Assembly (NCBI GenBank): GCA_036833635.1
Contig: DAITPJ010000027.1
Span: 1-24,336, forward strand
Source: Terrimesophilobacter sp036833635
GTDB taxonomy: Bacteria > Actinomycetota > Actinomycetes > Actinomycetales > Microbacteriaceae
Reading direction: 5' to 3'
DNA: 24,336 bases
The notes beneath the pieces were generated by a model. The model was not told the DNA's origin. It ran no database searches and saw only the letters and a program-made list of their open reading frames with translations. Each line of letters starts with the position of its first letter. The stretch's first letter is position 1. Positions 21,503-24,336 of this stretch are shown here, in pieces. The position numbers and the translations under genes were made by a program.

Positions 21503-22441
21503 ATGACCGACACGGCAGCCTCCGGCTACGGCATCGCGACGATCCGCGCGGACGGCACCGTGCTCGACACCTGGTACCCCTCGCCGAAGCTCGGGCCACT
21601 TCCCGGCACCGCGCCCGCCGACCTCGAACAGCTCGCCGACGAAGACGCCCGACGCAACGTGCGCCGCGAACTCGTTGCGACCGAGATCGACACGGATGCC
21701 GCCCCCTCCGACGTGCCGGACGCCTACCTCCGCCTCCACCTGCTCAGCCACCGGCTCGTCCAGCCGAACACGATCAACCTTGATGGGCTCTTCGGCATCC
21801 TCCCGACCGTCGCCTGGACGAACGCCGGCCCCGTGCATCCGGATGACGCCCTCCGGCTGCGCGGCGCGCTCCAGCTCGCAGGGATCAGCGCCCACTCGGT
21901 CGACAAGTTCCCGCGGCTCGTCGACTACCTGACGCCGCCCGGCGTACGCATCGCCGACGCGAACCGGGTGCGCCTCGGCGCGTACCTCTCCCCCGGCACG
22001 ACCGTCATGCACGAGGGATTCGTGAATTTCAACGCGGGAACGCTCGGCGCCTCGATGGTCGAGGGGCGGATCTCCCAGGGGGTCGTCGTGGGCGACGGCT
22101 CCGACATCGGAGGCGGCGCGTCCATCATGGGAACGCTCAGCGGTGGCGGCACTCAGCGCGTCTCGATCGGCGAGCGCGCCCTGCTCGGGGCGAACTCCGG
22201 CATCGGGATCTCGCTCGGGGACGACTGCATCGTGGAGGCCGGCCTCTACGTGACCGCGGGTACGAAGGTGGTCGTCGCGGATGCCGCACCCACGACATCC
22301 GGGACGTCGCCGGTCGTGAAGGCCGAGACCCTCTCGGGGCAGTCAGGGCTGCTCTTCCGCCGCAATTCGCTCACGGGTGCAGTCGAGGTGCTGCAACGCC
22401 CGGGCGAGGGCATTCAGCTGAACGCCGCCCTGCACGCCTGA
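21503..22441 (+). CDS. dapD: Tetrahydrodipicolinate N-succinyltransferase
   Basis: A 312-residue enzyme of the actinobacterial DapD type. It transfers succinyl from succinyl-CoA to tetrahydrodipicolinate, opening the succinylase branch of lysine synthesis. Residues about 150-270 show hexapeptide repeats of a left-handed beta helix (VRLGAYLSPGTTVMHEG, FNAGTLGASMVEGRIS, GVVVGDGSDIGGGASIMG, ALLGANSGIGISLGD), as in trimeric acyltransferases. N-terminal residues about 1-110 form the alpha/beta domain. The ATG at 21503 lies in a leaderless context. Converges with gltA. Confidence 0.95.
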   Translation: MTDTAASGYGIATIRADGTVLDTWYPSPKLGPLPGTAPADLEQLADEDARRNVRRELVATEIDTDAAPSDVPDAYLRLHLLSHRLVQPNTINLDGLFGILPTVAWTNAGPVHPDDALRLRGALQLAGISAHSVDKFPRLVDYLTPPGVRIADANRVRLGAYLSPGTTVMHEGFVNFNAGTLGASMVEGRISQGVVVGDGSDIGGGASIMGTLSGGGTQRVSIGERALLGANSGIGISLGDDCIVEAGLYVTAGTKVVVADAAPTTSGTSPVVKAETLSGQSGLLFRRNSLTGAVEVLQRPGEGIQLNAALHA

Positions 22442-22574
22442 CGGTCCAGCCCACGTCTCGAGTGATCATCCTCCGGACGGGAGATGGCGCCCAGGCGGGC
22501 ACATTCGTCCGAACGACCATCATTCGGCGAAGGAAGGTGGGCAGGAGTCGCGCGCCGAGCGAGCTGCGTCGCCA
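22442..22574. other. Convergent intergenic region dapD/gltA
   Basis: 133 bp with no coding sequence of note. Only short imperfect inverted repeats such as TTCGTCCGAACGA are seen; no strong terminator and no copy of the GGTTGAGTA family. Confidence 0.45.
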
Positions 22575-23900
22575 TCAGCGGCGCGGCCAGGCCCGCTCGG
22601 TGGGGCCGACGTAGAGCTGCTGCGGGCGCCCGATGCGCGTCGCGGGGTCCGCGTTCATCTCGCGCCAGTGCGCGATCCAGCCCGGCAGTCGGCCTATCGC
22701 GAATAGCACAGTGAACATCCGCGGCGGGAAGCCCATGGCCTTGTAGATGACGCCCGTGTAGAAGTCCACGTTGGGGTACAGCTTGCGTTCGATGAAGTAG
22801 TCGTCGGCGAGCGCGACCGCCTCGAGCTCCTTCGCGATGTCGAGCAGGTCATCCTGCACCCCGAGCGCCTCGAGCACCTCGTCGGCGCTCTCCTTGACGA
22901 GCTTTGCACGCGGGTCGAAGTTCTTGTACACCCGGTGGCCGAAGCCCATGAGCCGGATGCCCTCCTCCTTGTTCTTGACCCTCTCGACGAACTTCTCCAC
23001 GCTCTCGCCCGACGCCTTGATCTCACCGAGCATCTTGAGCACTGCCTCGTTGGCGCCACCGTGCAGAGGACCGTACAGCGCGTTGATGCCCGCCGAGATC
23101 GAGGAGAAGATGTTCGCCTCTGTGGACCCGACGAGCCGGACGGTCGAGGTCGAGGCGTTCTGCTCGTGGTCCTCGTGAAGGATGAGCAACCGCTCGAGCG
23201 CCTTCGAGAGCACCGGGTTGACGACGTAGGGCTCTGCCATGTTGCCGAAGTTGAGCTTGAGGAAGTTGTCGACGAAACTCAGGCTGTTGTCCGGGTAGAG
23301 GAACGCCTGTCCGAGCGACTTCTTGTGCACGTAGGCGGCAATGACCGGGAGTTTCGCGAGCAGTCGCACTGTGGAGATCTCCACCTGCTCAGGGTCGTGC
23401 ACGTCGAGGGAGTCCTCATAGAAGGTGCCGAGCGCGCCGACCGCACTCGAGAGCACCGACATCGGATGCGCGCTGTGCGGAAGGGCGTCGAAGAACCTGC
23501 GGAGGTCCTCGTGCAGGAGCGTATGCCGACGAATGGTCTCCTCGAAGCGGTCGAGTTCGACAGCGGTCGGCAGCTCGCCGTGGATGAGCAGCCAGGCCAC
23601 CTCGAGGTAGGTGGAGTTCGCGGCGATGTCCTCGATCGCGTAGCCGCGGTACCGGAGAATGCCGGCGTCACCGTCGATGTAGGTGATGGCGCTCTTCGTC
23701 GAGGCCGTGTTGACGAAGCCCTGGTCGAGTGTCGTGAGCCCGGTCTGCTTCGTGAGTGTCGCGATGTCGATCGAGGACGCGCCGTCGGTCGACGGGAGGA
23801 TCGGGAGCTCGGCGCTGCCGCCAGGAAAGCTGAGGGTCGCCACGGCATCGCCTCGCACCTTATTGCCGGGCGCGGTCTTGTCAGCGGTTACGTCGGTCAC
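22575..23900 (-). CDS. gltA: Citrate synthase
   Basis: A 441-residue type II (hexamer-type) citrate synthase condensing acetyl-CoA and oxaloacetate. The catalytic triad equivalents are H245 (LHEDHEQNAS), H280 (GPLHGGANEA) and D329 (YKNFDPRA). GFGHRVYK and the C-terminal PTERAWPRR are also typical. GTG at 23900 is the start: TAGGCT (23912-23907) ends 6 nt before it and no ribosome-binding site exists. The TAG of that hexamer is also the stop codon of dapC, so the promoter is embedded in the end of the upstream gene. The 133 bp to dapD hold no strong hairpin that I can see. Confidence 0.96.
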   Translation of the reverse strand: MTDVTADKTAPGNKVRGDAVATLSFPGGSAELPILPSTDGASSIDIATLTKQTGLTTLDQGFVNTASTKSAITYIDGDAGILRYRGYAIEDIAANSTYLEVAWLLIHGELPTAVELDRFEETIRRHTLLHEDLRRFFDALPHSAHPMSVLSSAVGALGTFYEDSLDVHDPEQVEISTVRLLAKLPVIAAYVHKKSLGQAFLYPDNSLSFVDNFLKLNFGNMAEPYVVNPVLSKALERLLILHEDHEQNASTSTVRLVGSTEANIFSSISAGINALYGPLHGGANEAVLKMLGEIKASGESVEKFVERVKNKEEGIRLMGFGHRVYKNFDPRAKLVKESADEVLEALGVQDDLLDIAKELEAVALADDYFIERKLYPNVDFYTGVIYKAMGFPPRMFTVLFAIGRLPGWIAHWREMNADPATRIGRPQQLYVGPTERAWPRR

Positions 23901-23912
23901 CTTTACAGCCTA
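23901..23912 (-). promoter_or_regulatory. Leaderless gltA promoter overlapping the dapC stop
   Basis: TAGGCT (23912-23907), GTAAAG, then GTG at 23900. The first three bases of the -10 are the dapC stop codon. The run TAGGCTGTAAAGGTG differs by one base from that of the ferritin-like gene at 3766-3752. Confidence 0.65.
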
Positions 23913-24336
23913 ATTGGCCAGACCGTCGACCGTGGAACCGCCCAAACGAGGGTGCGTTCCGTTGGAGAACTCCTCCAAGGCGGGGACGATTGTCTCGAGA
24001 CGGCCTGCCGCGGCGGCGATGTCGGCATCACTCGCGGTGAGAGCGATCCGCACGTGGGTCGCGTCGCCGTAGAACGTGCCGGGGACCGCGAGGATGCCGA
24101 CATCCGCGAGCTCGCCCACGGCATCCCACGCCGAGGTCCCCTTCGTCGCCCACAGGTAGAGCCCGGCGTCGCTGTGGTCGATCCGGTACCCGGATGCCTC
24201 GAGCGCGTCACGCAGGACGCCTCGCCGCGCCCGGTACACCCCGCGCTGGGCGTCGACATGCGCCTCATCGGCGAGCGCCGCGATCATGGCCGCCTGCACG
24301 GGGGCCGGAACCATGAGGCCGAGGTGTTTGCGCACG
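23910..24336 (-). CDS. dapC: Succinyl-diaminopimelate aminotransferase, C-terminal part (runs off right edge)
   Basis: About 142 C-terminal residues of a fold-type I aminotransferase. The visible part has RKHLGLMVPAPVQAAM, the small-domain segment DAGLYLWAT and the GILAVPGTFYG...HVRIALTAS block, whose Arg (about residue 96 of the fragment) binds the substrate carboxylate in class I/II aminotransferases. DapC converts N-succinyl-2-amino-6-ketopimelate to succinyl-diaminopimelate. The call rests on similarity of this region and on dapD/dapE in the same window. The catalytic lysine and the start lie beyond the edge. Confidence 0.85.
   Translation of the reverse strand, partial: VRKHLGLMVPAPVQAAMIAALADEAHVDAQRGVYRARRGVLRDALEASGYRIDHSDAGLYLWATKGTSAWDAVGELADVGILAVPGTFYGDATHVRIALTASDADIAAAAGRLETIVPALEEFSNGTHPRLGGSTVDGLAN

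Noticed and set aside
1..24336. tRNA, rRNA, transposase or phage genes
   Set aside because: Looked for by motif and product; none seen.

Overview
The window is high-GC chromosomal DNA from an actinobacterium, most likely a member of the Microbacteriaceae. The evidence is the GC-rich codon use, many GTG starts, actinobacterial-type DapD, TatB, DUF3117 and Mrp proteins, and intergenic repeats of the form GGTTGAGTA-hairpin-TATCGAAACC, which I recall as typical of that family. No tRNA, rRNA, phage, plasmid or insertion-sequence gene was seen. A run of exactly 100 N (12421-12520) is an assembly gap inside a repeat array.

Layout. 1-35: start of a leftward gene that runs off the edge. 342-779: small secreted protein. 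861-3754 (leftward): OmpR-type response regulator, sensor kinase and a ferritin-like (MiaE_2-type) protein. 3982-5445: DEAD-box RNA helicase. 5455-6306: PHP-family phosphoesterase. 6350-8882: membrane-anchored endonuclease/exonuclease/phosphatase-fold protein, then an M24 aminopeptidase P. 8889-9380: general-stress-like membrane protein. 9417-12369: soluble MgtE/CBS protein, DUF1003 membrane protein, Mrp-type ATPase. 12347-12690: 74-bp tandem repeat array with the N gap. 12688-17120: PLP decarboxylase (sphingosine-phosphate-lyase-like) and GPH-type transporter, divergent from a succinate-semialdehyde-type aldehyde dehydrogenase. 17129-17236: multi-hairpin repeat. 17251-18789: TatB, O-methyltransferase, Nudix hydrolase. 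18803-20207: DUF3117 and a PIG-V-like mannosyltransferase. 20384-24336: dapE, dapD, citrate synthase (gltA) and the C-terminal part of dapC.

How the genes work together. dapC, dapD and dapE are three steps of the succinylase route to diaminopimelate and lysine. tatB, mrp, the MgtE-like/DUF1003 pair, the O-methyltransferase and DUF3117 belong to a block that, from memory, is also clustered in Mycobacterium. The decarboxylase/transporter/dehydrogenase trio sits between mrp and tatB, bounded on both sides by repeats, and looks like a lineage-specific catabolic insert.

The strongest window-wide pattern is regulatory. About ten starts have a TANNNT -10 hexamer ending 6 or 7 nt before the ATG or GTG and no Shine-Dalgarno, the signature of leaderless mRNAs. 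Two divergent pairs share a back-to-back -10 whose central TA serves both directions. The heptamer GGATGCC is also several-fold over-represented on both strands. I saw no clear candidate for an entirely new defence or mobile system; the repeats, divergent promoters and the bounded trio are the points most worth following.
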